Positions 1 through 12,888 of a stretch of DNA of 64,000 nt are shown here, in pieces. Source of the stretch: Lota lota. Its lineage: Eukaryota > Chordata > Actinopteri > Gadiformes > Lotidae. The translations under genes were made by a program, and so were the position numbers. The notes below the pieces were generated by a model. The model made no database searches. It saw nothing but the letters and a program-made list of their open reading frames with translations, and had not been told where the DNA came from. The stretch covers positions 4,857,385 to 4,921,384 of the forward strand of contig JACYXH010000772.1 of assembly GCA_026745465.1 (NCBI GenBank), in the 5' to 3' direction. Position 1 is the first letter of the stretch. Every line of letters begins with the position of its first letter.

Positions 1-13
1 ACACCTGTTGCAA

Positions 14-34
14 TTAGTCATCCATCTGACTGGG
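14..34 (-). other. possible terminal micro-exon of the bicdl2-like gene
   Basis: On the minus strand a good acceptor (CCCCCTTACAG) is followed in the right phase by six codons (PSQMDD) and a TAA stop. The preceding exon ends in phase 0 at ...LSQELEAWQ, so this would close the protein at about 464 residues. The match is short and rests only on splice phase and stop position. The true last exon may instead lie left of the window. Confidence 0.35.
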
Positions 35-199
35 CTGTAAGGGGGTTGGACATGTCAGTGATCAGCCAATGAGGCGATAGTAGGTCGATTAGAGATTTAC
101 ATGTTTGTTTTTTGTTTTTTGCCCAGACATTGATAATGTTATTTTAGTAAAACAAAAAATGCATCTTTACTATTTGGTCGAAACTTTCATCAAAAGCAA

Positions 200-318
200 A
201 TTACAATGTCATAGGTGTGCACATTTTGAGCATGGGTGAAGCCAATGGGAATCTAACCCCTAGCTCTGGCTGGTTGTGTTAATGTCATGCTCTACCAATT
301 CAGCTGCACAGGATCATG
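200..318 (-). repeat. tRNA-derived SINE head
   Basis: Read on the minus strand, the segment has a tRNA-like box A (GCTGAATTGGTAGAGCATG, near 285-303) and a box B (GGTTAGATTCCC, near 247-258) at the spacing of a tRNA gene. It has no intact cloverleaf, so it is a tRNA-derived SINE and not a tRNA gene. It lies in the 3' part of the bicdl2-like gene. Confidence 0.7.
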
Positions 319-367
319 AAGCCCTTGTACAGCATAGTAACATATTCAGCCTTAATAAATACCCTAC

Positions 368-1439
368 CTGCCAGGCCTCCAGCTCCTGTGACAGCACCAG
401 TTTATGCTGGATGGCTTCCAGCAGCTGGTTGTTCAGAAACATCATCTCATTTTTACTCCTCACAAGCTCCACCTCCATCAGGTTCTTCCTATTGCGACGA
501 AGCAATAAGACATTTACCGACAATACTAAAACACATATCAGCCATCAAACATAAATAGTAAAAGTAATACACGGATATGCAAAAGCCATCTTGTTTAGCT
601 GCTATCATCATTTAGCTCATTAGAAATTCTGAAAGCATCCAGATGTGTTATTAAGCAACAAATATAGCTTTGTTTCCACCATATAAAGCTGTAGTTGTAT
701 TTACTATTAACAAACATAAAATGGGTCAATTTATGTATTATGTAACTTTAAAATGGCTATGCATAAGAAACAACACTGTGTAGCTGCTTACTTGGCTATG
801 GCTTCATCTCGATCTTTGATGGCCTGTTGGACGACCTCTGTCTGCTCCTGTCTGTGTTCCAGTTCTTTCCTCAGCTCTGCATTCTTCCGCTGCAAATCAG
901 CGTTCTGGAAAGGTAGAAACACCGAAGAACAAAGTCACACCACTGCTTGGCTACCCTTTTAGCTCTAGGTTTGGGAAGAGCACACGTACTACATGTGGGC
1001 GAGTGTGAGTGCAGACAGTAGATTCTTAAATGAAAAGAGCACTAATTTCCCGTTTATCTGGTCGTACAATTTTGTTTTGAACAATGTTATGGCTCAAAGC
1101 GACTTAAATAACTTTCACTGATGCGTAACACCTGTTGTCAATTGTTTTACTAGTATCAATTGTTCATTCAACAGGCTTATTTGATCTTTAACTAATAAGT
1201 ATGCTTTTTGCTACTCATTTGGCAAAGGAAAGCTGTAGTAGACATATACAATCATTTCCATAGTTTCACAGTCCCTTCGGATATGCATATGTAAATATTG
1301 TAGGCGTTGTGAAGATGTTCTTGCATTACTATTATGTAAATCACTATAGAATAAACTAGAAGCTTACACTTAGAAATTGAAAGTAAAAAATAAAGTGAAA
1401 TAAAGTGTGATCAAAGTGGAAGAGGCTCAACCAATAATG

Positions 1440-1470
<31 letters not shown>

Positions 1471-3149
1471 TCTATAGATATAGATATAGCTAGCTCAACA
1501 GGACAGACTATGGTCTCAGTAGCACGGTTGTAGGGACTGAAACCCACAGAGCCCAACTAATAAAGCACAGCCCCGGGCGCTACCCTCCACGTAGGGCCCT
1601 GTTCTTCTTTATCTCTGTGTTACCTGATCCCGGAGCTCTGCTGCGCTCAGGTTCCCACACAGATCACTCCTCCCATCCACAAAGGCTGAATTCATCTCCT
1701 AGAATGCAGACGTTAACAGAGACAAAGAGAAGGAGAGGCAGAGAGAACGAGACAGAGAGGGAGACAGAGAGAGAGCGAGAGTGAGAGAGAGATCTGGTAT
1801 CATGCCATACATTCCACACAGACTGACACAAGAAAAATAGGGAGTTTTGGTAACATTGACCTATTTGCATTCTTGTCTGCCCTGAGGAGTAAAGTTGGTG
1901 TGTCTGCGTGTTGGTAAATTCAAGTTCTTGTAGGTCTATCGGAAAAACAACACTCGCAAAATAAAATGTAAATATAATAGCAATGCAAGTCTCTGTCCAC
2001 AGAGAAAGATGTACTAAACATTTTCTATTCCACCATTCAGAGGCTGAATCAGACCTAACAGTTTTAAATAAATGCATGACTACATACTATATAACTCCTT
2101 TGTTATCGTACACCAACATTGATGTCCAATAGCAACAGCATCATCTCCAGCTAGCTTCAGCCAACTGAAACTACCGCACACACCTGTGGGCAGCCGGAGT
2201 CGGCCAGGCTTCTTGCTGTGTCCGTCAGCTGGCAGAGCAAGGTGTTCAGGTCACCCACCACGGGAGAGCACCCTGATGCACCCATGCCTCGGGTCAATGG
2301 GAGAAGCAAATGGAGTGCTGAAGACACTTCTTGCCTCATCTAAGAAAATAAAAGCAGGTTGTAGTTTTCAAGCTTTTCCTCTAGTAAAGAATAAAGGTGG
2401 TAAATAGGTGGCAGGGTAAAAGGGTAGCAAGGGTAGCAAAAGCTTAATTGATACATGCTGATAATAATAATTGCAAAATCATTCTGTGATGCCTACATGA
2501 TCCCAGCTGATCACAGATAATGTTGGCTGATTAAAGACATAGTAAGTGTTCCAAAGAGGTGGACCGAAACTATCCAGTACAAACGAAGTGCTGGCCCCTC
2601 CTTCATTCAAAAAAAGAAACACCATATACTCAATCGCATAGTATCCACAGTGACATCATACTACACTCACCACCATGGTAGTCTACCTCCTACCTTACAG
2701 CTTCATGGTCTGACATCAAGTTATAATACTGATCTTCTGACCGAAAAACAAAGGAATTTATGCACTACACACAACCGTTAGTGCTTGAAATGTAGAGGAA
2801 TCAGATTATAGACTTCTCAAAGATTTTCTATTGTCACAGTTTTGTTCTAACGGTTAATGTACAATAGCCATGCAAACGTGCATTCATAGTCCTCCAATAA
2901 GGAAACATTCCTGCAATGTTAGGACAGGAACTGTAGGGAACAGGAAGTGTGGTGAAAGGCTTATGGGTGTAGTTATAAATCACATCATCCTGACACAAAA
3001 ACACAACATTACAGTAGCCAGTAGCTCATCAGAGAGCAAGAACTAGAAAAATCTCATTTTCTTTTACAATTATTATTGCAATGAGATTTATTGTGATTCC
3101 ATAGGCTACATCAACTGTGTTTGGTGACAAAACGCCTATGTTCTTGGTT

Positions 3150-3208
<59 letters not shown>

Positions 3209-6200
3209 GTCAGGATGTTTATGTATATACCATTGCGAAGTGGGTCTTGTGAATACCAACACAGAACTGGACAAACAGGATGTCCTTGCATTATGTACCA
3301 ATATGGAGATAAAGTACAGTTATTGAGGTATTTTATAATGCAAGTGGGGGTACTGAAATGTGGAAATCAAAACAAAAGAGATTAGGTGTCTCCATACCAT
3401 TTTGCCAACACAAATAAACACTTTGAGTTCTCATGGTCAAAAAGTAACAGTTACTTATTAAAGTACATTGGAGTCATTGTTGACAACTCAACAAAGAATT
3501 TGCTCACCGTTGCAAATTAAACTGTACCAAGATAAAGCCAGTGCTGCCACTCCTTACACTGCCAGTGTTTCCAGGTATTTCTGTTTTCTTGTTGTTATTC
3601 AAATCACGTGGCCTCACTAACAGTAGCCGCTTCAAAGCTGAGTCTTATTATTTTGATAACATGAGAACATTTTATGCATGCAAGCTTAGAAAATAGAACA
3701 CAAGCATCTAACTTAACAGTTATTCTACATCTTGAGTCCTGTACTGTGAAAGGTTCTTACATACACATCTGCTACTCACTCTGAGAACCACTAAAATGTG
3801 AGAGAAGTGTTCAGTTACTGTTCCACGCAAACTGTTTATTATAAATACCTTGTGCTTCTGTAAAGGCCATCCCTGTGATTCAGAATTTACAGATAGGATC
3901 TTCATTTTCTTTGATAGAGGAGGGTAGGGTAGTAAGCCTGTAAGTCTTTACCTCAATCCCTGAAAATAATTTGTTAAATAGCTCTACACAACTGTGTGTG
4001 ACATGACATTTTTTTTATAAAAGATGGAGGGAAAAGTACATGGTGACCAATAGACGTGACCAATCACACCTTTGCACCATCAATCACTCCTTTAACAAAC
4101 AGTGCTTGCTGATGTCATGTTTTATATATTTATTTTTGCTGTATGACTTCACTGATTTGACAGCTACATAACAATGACTCATTGTAATTCAGAAGAATAA
4201 AACCTGCCCACAATGTCCATGAACTTACAAGCATGACTTCCTGAATTGTGGTTTATCAAAGGCACATGTTTTTATGTGTATCATCATTAAAACTACAAGG
4301 TGCATTTGGTCAGGTCCTTTTATAGTGATTTAAAGGCATCTAAAAAATATCCGCTTTATGAAAATCTCTACATGTGGGAATAGTAAAGAGTTAATAATAA
4401 ATAGTGTTCTTATAAAAGAAACCAAACACAATTGAACTCCACTTTCCCTGTCTTGAGATAAGCAACTTGCTGAGCAGGAAGGATCAGTTTAGGGGAAGCC
4501 ATTTAGTTATGCGTCTATTTACAGAGTCACAGATTATGATCTCTGTCAACACTCGGCGCCAAATGCCATTTAGTTTGTAGTTGAATGTTTGAAATGTATT
4601 CCTTTGAATACCATTCAGCTACACTGCATTCAGCTCAGTATCACCCAAAAAACTGGCTCCATACCTTTTCTGTGTTGAGGCCCAACTCTGTTGTAGCCAG
4701 GCTGCTCTCCAGCTCCGACAGCAGGGAGGAGTTCCCGTGGCTCCTAGCCTCCTGGAAGGACACCTCCTCCTGCAGCTCATCCACCTGGGCCTGCAGCTCC
4801 TGGGAGTGGCTCCGCTCCGTCTCTACCTCCCCCCGCGCCTCGCTCAGCTGGACACACACACACACACACGTTATTAGGAACTGTTTAGAAAAAACATCAA
4901 AGAATGACATTTTAAATGATAATTATATACACGTGAAATTATATACACGTGTACAACATGTATAATAATCAGGGATAACTAAACAAAACCTACATGTGCA
5001 ATAGACTAGGCACACATCACTTGTTTACTGCATGTTTCCGATACATCGTAGACATTACGTGGCCAGAAGAAAATCCTGACATACTAGATTCCAGTCTTGT
5101 GCCAAATGAGAAACGTTGCACATTTTCCAGCATAGGGGTGGAATCCAGAAGTGCAGGTGACAAGTGATATAATTGCAGGGATGAGGTGATTGTCTTGAAA
5201 TGCTTCCACAATCTGACCGAAACCCGAGGGACTCACAGAGCATTGTTTCCCTGGGGCATGATCATTCCCACAGCTGACCACTTTACAGTGTGTGTTTGTG
5301 TTTGTGCGTGCGTGCATATCTCTTTATAATGTATGTTCTTTCTTCTTATTTGTAGCATTTGAGAGAACTTGTGTTGTGTTTGAATATACCTGTGTAGCAT
5401 TTCAGCATGCGTGTTTGTGCGAGTGCGTATGTGTGACTGTGTCTGTGTGTGCATCTACCTGTTGGCTCTGTTGCTGGTTGCGCTGGTCCTGCAGGGCCAG
5501 TTGTGTGTGTATGGAGGCTAGGCTCTCCCTCAGCTCTGTGTTCTCCTGACACACACTCGCCAGGCGCTCCTCCAAAGCCTGCCCTCTCTGGGTCAGACGC
5601 ATCACCTAGACGGACCGCAAGCATGCCAGATTAGCCCAAGGGTTTGGTGCCCAGCACTCAGGAGGTTAGTATTACACTGCACAGTGTAGCCCAGTGATGG
5701 TTACCATTTATTAAATCAATGGTTTCCAATGGCCCCAATCAAAATGGGACCAGTGGGGATACCCAGCCCTAGCTAGGATATGAGTCAGGCTATAGTTCTA
5801 CATCAGCTTTATTCATAATAACAAAATGTAATATAATTATAAATTATTATATTACATTGTTAACTAAGCAATTCAAGTCAAGTGTAATTGAAAGTGACTT
5901 TAGTTGTTCATGGGTAATGCCCTCCTACCTGCTCCCTCATGGCACTGATCAGTTCATCATCCTGGGAACTGCTATGGGTTCCCGCCTGGTTGAGCTGTTC
6001 CTTTAGAGCTTGCAGCTCACTGGACATGGCTCTCTCCACTTCCATGGCCTGCCAACACAGCATTTACCACAGGCAATTAACATTGTCACAGTTAAAAAAA
6101 AGAAAATGCATAAAGCCCTTTAATTATGATACACTGTAACTAGGGATGCACCGATACCGATACCAGTACTCGGACCCGATACTGTGCTCATGTACTCGTA

Positions 6201-9200
6201 CTAGTAAAACTTCTCAGATACAACCACCCGATACCACTTTACACAATGTGAAGTAGCGAGCCAGTGAACCCAAAAAAAAAAGTGAAGTGAAATCTTTTTT
6301 TTGACGTGGTAATTTGTCTTATATGATCGTCAATATAGTAATCTGTGCCATTTTATCACTGTTAATTAAATAAGTCCCCAATTGAGAGGAAAAAAGGGGT
6401 ACAATCCTATGTTTTTGCTGTTCTCCCCAAAACACTACGTGAACGTTCCGCTCTGCTGCGAAGCAGGAGGCGTTCTTTTCGTGACGTCAGACTACCTTTT
6501 CTGAGCTAGTCTGACGTCACGACCAAGGGACACCGGCGGCGCGGTCTGTTGACACCATTGACACCTGAATAACGCTACGGTGTGTGGCGCATTTCATATA
6601 CAACATCGCTCATCATAACGCTCATACACGACGGTACTAAAAAAGCATCAACGTTTATTATAACTTTTACTTTCCTAGAACTCTCTGCCCAAAATGTTTT
6701 ATTTTTATTTTAAATCTCATAGTGTTCGAATTCCCGCTGAAACAGTGGGTTCACTGGCTCTTTAAACTGTAATGGTATTATTAAGTACTCCTAATGGAAG
6801 TACTTGTACTTGTACTTGGTCTGCGAAAAAGTTGAATCGGTGCATCCCTAACTGTAACCATCAGTTAGCCTACCACCAGAAATAAACATAATATTAGAAA
6901 AAAAAAGTGAAATCCACCAATACTTGGCAGTAAATTGAGAGCTGGCCGTTCAATATTAGGATTAAACGAGTCATGTTGTGTTCTTCTGCTCCATGGGCCA
7001 AACTCAACTTTGCCTGTTGACAAACTTCTGGTAGTTCAGCCCCCTGTCCCCATTTTCTGAAGCATGAAGGGACTACAACAATAGGGCCGGCTTCCTTTCA
7101 ATATCATTACACGTCATCAAATGTGGACTCTTGGTCTATAACCACACGCCTGTTCCAACAGTAACAATTTGCCCCAGTTCTGTAGTCCCAAACGATGAAA
7201 GACGAGTACCTTTGTCCCAATCCCCACTCCGCCCCACCCTGCTCCATTGGGCCAGGACTCCTAGTTCCCCATGCTCAGCGTTTCGGCGGGGCCCTGTCAG
7301 TTCCCATCAAAGCCACACAATGGAGGATGAAAGGCCAGACTGTGTGGCAGATGGAGCCAGGGGCCAGGCATCTTGGCCATGGCATTGACATGGTGCCATG
7401 TTAGACAATAAAGTGGCAGGGTGGGGATGAGAACCAGGGCCTTATTGGTGTTAGTAGAGGAGAGAGAACATCTGTATACTATGTGTGTAAATGGGAGAGT
7501 ACAAGGGATATGCCTGGGGTGGGGGGGGGGGGGGGGGGGGGGGAAGGTGTGGGATAGGGTGCAGGTTTGTGTGCGTGTGCTGAGCGCATGCTAGCGGGAC
7601 AACAAAAGCGAAACCCAGGACATCTTGAGGGGCCCGCTTGGAGGCGCGTGGTGTGTAGGTGGGGACGCGCGCCAGCGTCCATCAGCCTCCATTATCCCCC
7701 AAAGGGACCATTTAGCACAGAGGCACGCAGCGTCCTCACAATAGAGGCAGCGACCCACTGGGAATTAACAGAGTCTCACGGGTGGAAGGAGGACGCTCCA
7801 TTTGCTGGAAACACAAAGGACCTCCAGGGGGATGTCCCCTCAAAGGGCCCCTTTGCCGTTCCCTCCCCCTCCCCCAAAGCTTCAGCCTCCAGCCGAAGCA
7901 ATATGCCAGGTTGTCCAACGACAGCTGAATACACCAGCGATTGGTGCAGCACCGTGGGGAGCGATCTGAGGGTGTGACCAAAACAAGCCATTTCCCCCAG
8001 GATAGAGTGGTGTTTGGGGGGGGGGGTTGGATTTACATCTCTCTGAAATCTATATTGTGTTCTGCTTCATGTTAGCGAGCCCCCATGACGCTTTGCACGA
8101 GAAGCCAAAGGTCAGGGGCTGCCTCAAACCTGGCGTCTCTTTTTTACAATAACGGAAGCCCAGGGTGAGCGATGTGACAGGTGTCTTTTATTTTCAGAGT
8201 ATTGTTTATTGTATTTGAAGTTAGAATGGTTTAACTTCAACAGTCTTCTAACTATATTAATATGACATGAGGTTCAGTTAGCTTTGCACAGAAACAGCCG
8301 GTAGAAATGTCAGAGGGCTACTTTTATACTTTGAGTACATTTCAGAGCCTGTACTTTTCTACTTTTACTTAAGTAAAGAAGTTGAATCAGTACTTCTACT
8401 TTTACCAGAGTCTTTTTTTTCTACAAGTATCTGTACTTCTACTTGAGTTAAGAATGTGTGTACTTTTGCCCCCACTGCCCACCGCCCATACCTGCAGGAA
8501 GTGACCACGTGACAGGTCTTAACAGTAGCTCTATTTAAGCTGTGGTTAAGCGTACACGGATTGAAATATGACTCACTGGGACCAATACATTAAATTAAAC
8601 ATGTTTATTCATTGGCAATTATTTTAGCCTGACATGCATCGTTTATTTTCCTGCAAGTGAACGAATCTAAATCATTTATCCTGATTGTTGCTACTGTAGA
8701 TAGTCGTATCTATCTGTGAGTGTTTGACTACAAATAACTACATGTTAAACATATTTCTATCTTCTATGAAACTACTCAATACTTCCATTCCGGGCCAACA
8801 CTTCTTCCCAACAAGACCTCAATATCAGCATTTCTGAGAAGTGATATGATATGAAGCCAAGGATATGTTCATTCGAAGTAGAAATGAAAGGGTTTCAAAA
8901 ATCTATCCACATTCTTTTTGATGCCTCAGATGGTATTTAATCACATAACCTTGTGGCAATGCATGTTTAGATGATCAGTTCTATGATTGAGCCCCTGTCA
9001 GCAATGTGCCAGCAACTCCATTGAATCACCTCCCACACTAAATAAACAGTGATGGGTAAAAACACAGTTGATGCCAGACTTCATTGGAATTGCAGAATTT
9101 ATCAACAAACATGTATTTATATTAAATCCCCATAAACATTGACATCTGAACATTACATTTAGTCCATTCTTTGCTACATGTCTTGTATACACTAGCCTTG

Positions 9201-12159
9201 TTTTTTTTCACACCCCAATTTCCTTTCCAGTAGTACCACATGATTAAAAGGAAAAACCTTCTGCAAGCATAACTACCAGTCTGAGGTTACTAGTTAAAGG
9301 TCTGTTGTAAGCGATGCCTTCACTCCTCTCCAGTTTCCATGATGATAAACGACTCCCTCCCTTACATTCTTACAAAGCTCTGGTTAAAATGGCAGTTTCT
9401 CAGAGATGCCGAGTTCCATTAAAACCAATCTTAACTCAGCCTTTAAGCTGGGAAACTGATCAGCCTTTTCTTAATCTGTTATACATGTTAACGATTTCCA
9501 GTTGCCAAAATAATATGCCTTTACATGTATTATTTTACACTCAATCTCAACCTCCTTCTCCCATTGCTGTAAATCAAATCCACTAAGCCTACCATGCAGA
9601 TAATCCCTCCACACACTCAGGTGAGTGTAAGGGGGGATCTGACTCACTCACCGTGCAAGGCAGTGTTGCTAACTTTGCAGGAGGGGAACCCCAATCCACC
9701 TCCTCTGAAAAAGAGTTGTCACAGAAGGAACCAGCACACTTCACACGCTTCATTTTCCTCAAGACAGGTTTTCTTACTCACTTTGGGGTTTTCCATAAAC
9801 AGAAAATGTATTCTATGTGAATGGTAGCTGATTCCACTAAGCCAAGAACCACCCTTTCTATGACATTCAACTTCTCTTCAATACAACCTTCTCCTTGAAG
9901 ATAAAAATGCTTCTGCTACTAGATATTTCCTGGCATTACTCCTGGCAGACTTTGGTCTGCTCTGGTCACTGAGACATGCATAGTTCCTTATTTTTAGGAC
10001 TTTGACACCATGGGGGAATGCATGATTTTTTATATTTGATGTCATACTAGCAAGTTAGCCATTACATTGTTAATCTTACCACCACCCCGCATAGCTGAAA
10101 AGCTTGTCAATCCTCTGTTGCTGTTGACGTTACACCACAATAATGTGGCACAAAGCTATCTCTGTTGGCCTGCTTCTCTGTCCTCCCAGTCTAATCAGAA
10201 CCTTGTTGCTCCTAATTGATAAGAGACCATAAAGTGTTAATCGCTATGCTGGTTTCCTACTAGCCTAGACCTACATTCAAACAAGTCTCATAATCCCCGA
10301 CTCTGTTCGTATGTATACGGTTTCCATCCAGTCCAGGAACCTGGCATTACATTACCAATGAAACACTGGGTTCAATTCTACCTTCTAGTACCTGATTAGA
10401 TGTAAAATCTTTATCTTAGTTTGATTATATTGTATCTATATTTTATTGCTTATGCAGATATTAGACATTGACTTCAGCCCGCCCCCGGGCACACACACAC
10501 CCACACTCACAGAGTTCAACTGATACTTGGAGGTTGAATGGAACACCCAGTTACACTGCACGGATTGGGCAACAGGCTTCTTTTATCAGGTTAGGCTCTT
10601 GCTGTGAATTTGTTTCTCCGTTACCTGGAAAAGCCGTACGCTGTTTCAGCACTACGCTTCTATCCATTCTTGTTTCATAGGACATGATTTTGTTATCTTT
10701 TGTTATAATCAAGACAGGATGATGTGAGACATATTATAATACACAGTACTCACAGTACGGAGCTGCTCTCGTAGTCGCTGAGTGTGTTCGGTGTGGTCCA
10801 GCTGGGCCCGACCCTTCTCCCTCTCGGCCTCGCCGACGGCCTGAGTGAGCCTCTCCACCTGGGCGCTCAGCTCCTTCACATCCCGCTCTAGCTCCGCCAC
10901 CTGGCTCTCCCACTGCGACTGGCAGCTGGTCAGCTTCAACCGCAGCTCATGCCTGCCCTGCTCCAGCACCTGGTGGAGAGCGTGGTGGAGAAGATCAGAA
11001 TACACAACACGGCTTTCTACTACACAAGGCATGGAGGAGATTGTGGTGCAACTTACACAGACAACGTCAACTCTTTTCAGTTTTTGTGGGATAAGAAGAC
11101 ACATGGAGCTGTCTTGAGAAACACTTGCCTTAGAAACGTTTTACTTTATTTTGTTGATGTAGAACAGTAAAAGAAAAAAACATGTTTCTACACAAGCCAT
11201 GATGAGATGGGAGATTGTTGTCCACTTGGCAAGTCAACTATTTTTATTTGTTATGTGATGAGGTAGACATGTGAAGTTGTGTGAGGTAACTTTGAGCTAT
11301 TTTGTTGATCTAAAACACTGTCCTAAACATTCACAACACAGATTTCTAACATTCAAGCTCTGAGGGAGATTGTGGTGCATCAGGCCCAAACTCCACTTAT
11401 TTTTTGTTTATCCAAAACTATTCCAATGATACATATATAAAGCTTTATTTAGATATACATTCCTATTGGATGCCACATTCTTTGTTAAGCTACAGTAAAC
11501 ATGTGGTTACATATTGCTAAACATTCACGCAAACTTTAAATGTTCAGACCCAAAATGTAAAAACGGCTAGTCTACAATGGGTCCACTGCCTAGTGTCACC
11601 TGTAGACTGCATGGAGGTTTTCCTCGGACTTACTTGTGCCACTGTATCCAAAACGAGACAAAAATTGCGCGCCCACAACACGCTCTACAACAAGTAATGA
11701 CCAGTGAAGGAAAACTTTCCTTGGGAGAATATTAACCATTATTTTAACCAAAGAATACAATAATCCGACGACGTTTCTTGAATTGATGACTATTTTTTGA
11801 TCTTGGTCATATGGTGCGAAAATTTGTTCCACGTCACGGACGTCATAGCTTACTTAGCCTACATTTCTTTATGTTGTCAAAACTCGACTTAACGATGGAT
11901 TTAAAGGCAAACTTACCTCAAGTTTATCTGTGTATTGCTCATGAAGCTTTTCGCTCTGATCTTTCAACTGACGGTTTTCCAGCAGCAATGCGTTTCCCAG
12001 CTGAGCTGCCAAAATAACCTCTTCCTCCTTTTGTTTCAAAGCGGTGAGTAGTTCACTGGGGTCTCGATAATCTGTTATTTCCTCCGTCCCATAATCAAAG
12101 AAGTCGTCCTCAAACTCTATGTTCTTGGATTTTAACCCCCATTGATCAAGTCGATCCAT
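368..12159 (-). CDS. bicdl2: BICD-family-like dynein cargo adaptor (BICDL2-like), nine exons
   Basis: Coiled-coil protein of the BICDL/BICD dynein adaptor group, which links dynein-dynactin to Rab-bearing vesicles. Minus-strand coding exons are 11917-12159 (start ATG), 10754-10969, 5929-6048, 5459-5605, 4665-4847, 2184-2339, 1624-1698, 792-904 and 368-488. Phases agree throughout, giving about 458 residues. An acidic head (EFEDDFFDYG) leads into the CC1 box LLTALKQKEEEVILAAQLG; its AAxxG (residues 51-55) is the dynein light-intermediate-chain contact in this family. Heptad coiled coil fills the middle. The end, NLMEVELVRSKNEMMFLNNQ and following residues to LEAWQ, resembles the BICD cargo-binding helix. 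Choice of BICDL2 over a paralogue is from memory of length and CC1 box; the family is firm, the symbol less so. Introns carry SINE, MITE and microsatellite insertions. Confidence 0.85.
489..2183. other. introns of the bicdl2-like gene with simple repeats
   Basis: Between the coding exons here I see only intronic sequence. It includes a TAGA-rich tract near 1443-1490 and a purine-rich (GA) patch near 1720-1795. No separate gene is supported. Confidence 0.6.
3151..3202. repeat. (AT)n microsatellite
   Basis: About 26 uninterrupted AT units in an intron of the bicdl2-like gene. The surrounding 2340-4664 is AT-rich intron with no other recognisable feature. Confidence 0.95.
4851..4870. repeat. 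(CA)n repeat abutting a splice acceptor
   Basis: On the gene strand (minus) this is a TG run ending directly in TCCAG at the acceptor of the exon 4665-4847. It occupies the place of the polypyrimidine tract. Confidence 0.85.
6141..6850. mobile_element. non-autonomous hAT-like MITE, complete
   Basis: The element starts TAGGGATGCACCGAT and ends ATCGGTGCATCCCTA, so it has perfect terminal inverted repeats. It is flanked on both sides by the same 8-bp duplication ACTGTAAC (6133-6140 and 6851-6858), the length typical of hAT transposons. The 710 bp body has no transposase frame. Inside is a 15-bp dyad (6480-6494 with 6507-6521), each arm holding a TGACGTCA palindrome. It sits in an intron of the bicdl2-like gene. 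Intact ends and target duplication suggest a fairly recent insertion. Confidence 0.9.
7521..7543. repeat. poly-G run, 23 bases
   Basis: An uninterrupted G run in an intron, preceded by GGGGT. The surrounding region 7000-8000 is GC-richer than its neighbours, but its open frames are not coding: no homology or splice structure was seen. Confidence 0.95.
8300..8470. repeat. teleost interspersed repeat rich in 'TACTTTTACTT' motifs
   Basis: The stretch repeats short blocks such as tacttttctacttttactt and acttctacttgagt. These recur in many fish genomes as part of a dispersed repeat. No clear ends or target duplication were found, so the family is not assigned. Confidence 0.45.
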
Positions 12160-12480
12160 GATTTATCCCAATCAGTCGTTTAAATATCCAACATTTCCAA
12201 CATATATACGACTTTAATAGAGATATTAAATACTGACTTAAATTGAGTCGTATAGCAGGCCAATTTATTTAATCAAAAAGAAAAAGGTTTCCTCACAACA
12301 ATGACCACCTTGTTGTAAGTCTACCTCACTGCCTCTGAGAAACCATCAAGGTTCAAGACGGGGCTCTGGCGAAAGTGGGCGGGCATTCTGTCACTTGCAG
12401 GTGATATCCTCCAAAGGTAGATCACGTCACTAAAACAGAATGTCGCTAAGCAACAGTTGATTACTAACGTTCAGTTCACA
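12160..12480 (-). promoter_or_regulatory. upstream region of the bicdl2-like gene
   Basis: This stretch lies immediately upstream of the bicdl2-like start codon and should hold its 5' UTR and promoter. No confident TATA box or initiator was seen. Placement is by position only. Confidence 0.4.
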
Positions 12481-12836
12481 AATATACCGGCCAACAGTTA
12501 TATTTTTACCCAATTAAAATAGCTTTATTAAATTATTATTATTTATTATTATTACTTTTTTAATTATTATAAAAAATGTAGGATAATACAATTATATAAT
12601 AATGGGGCCTACAGATAAAAGTATTTGTTAAGTACTGAGTTAAGTAAAAAAACGGTGCAAAACTGAATTTAAGATAAATATCTCTCTTTCTCACACACAC
12701 GGGCGGGATCTATGGTGTGAACCGAGCTCCTGCTCCTCGATGTCACGAAAGAAGCGACGGCGTATGCAGAATTTACAGCATATTAAATAAAAAAGCAAGG
12801 AAAGAGGGTTTCTCTCGTGACTGAATAACATACATT

Positions 12837-12888
12837 AAAGTTCCCCTATTTTACCACCAGGTGTGATGTTGATAAGCCATCACAAGCC
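12837..12888. mobile_element. single arm of a foldback MITE (same family as 36423-36579)
   Basis: The sequence tccccTATTTTACCACC, continuing through AGGTGTGA to ATCACAAGCC, matches the 50-bp arm of the foldback element at 36423-36579 with a few differences. I did not find the opposite arm within the next 150 bases, so this copy looks partial. The rest of 12480-14900 holds no recognised gene. Confidence 0.7.

Noticed and set aside
200-318. Possible tRNA gene on the minus strand
   Set aside because: Box A and box B are present but acceptor and anticodon stems do not pair; better explained as a tRNA-derived SINE.
7567-7991. Open frames of 70-136 codons in the GC-rich part of a bicdl2-like intron
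   Set aside because: Open on both strands because of low stop-codon density in GC-rich DNA; no family match and no splice links.
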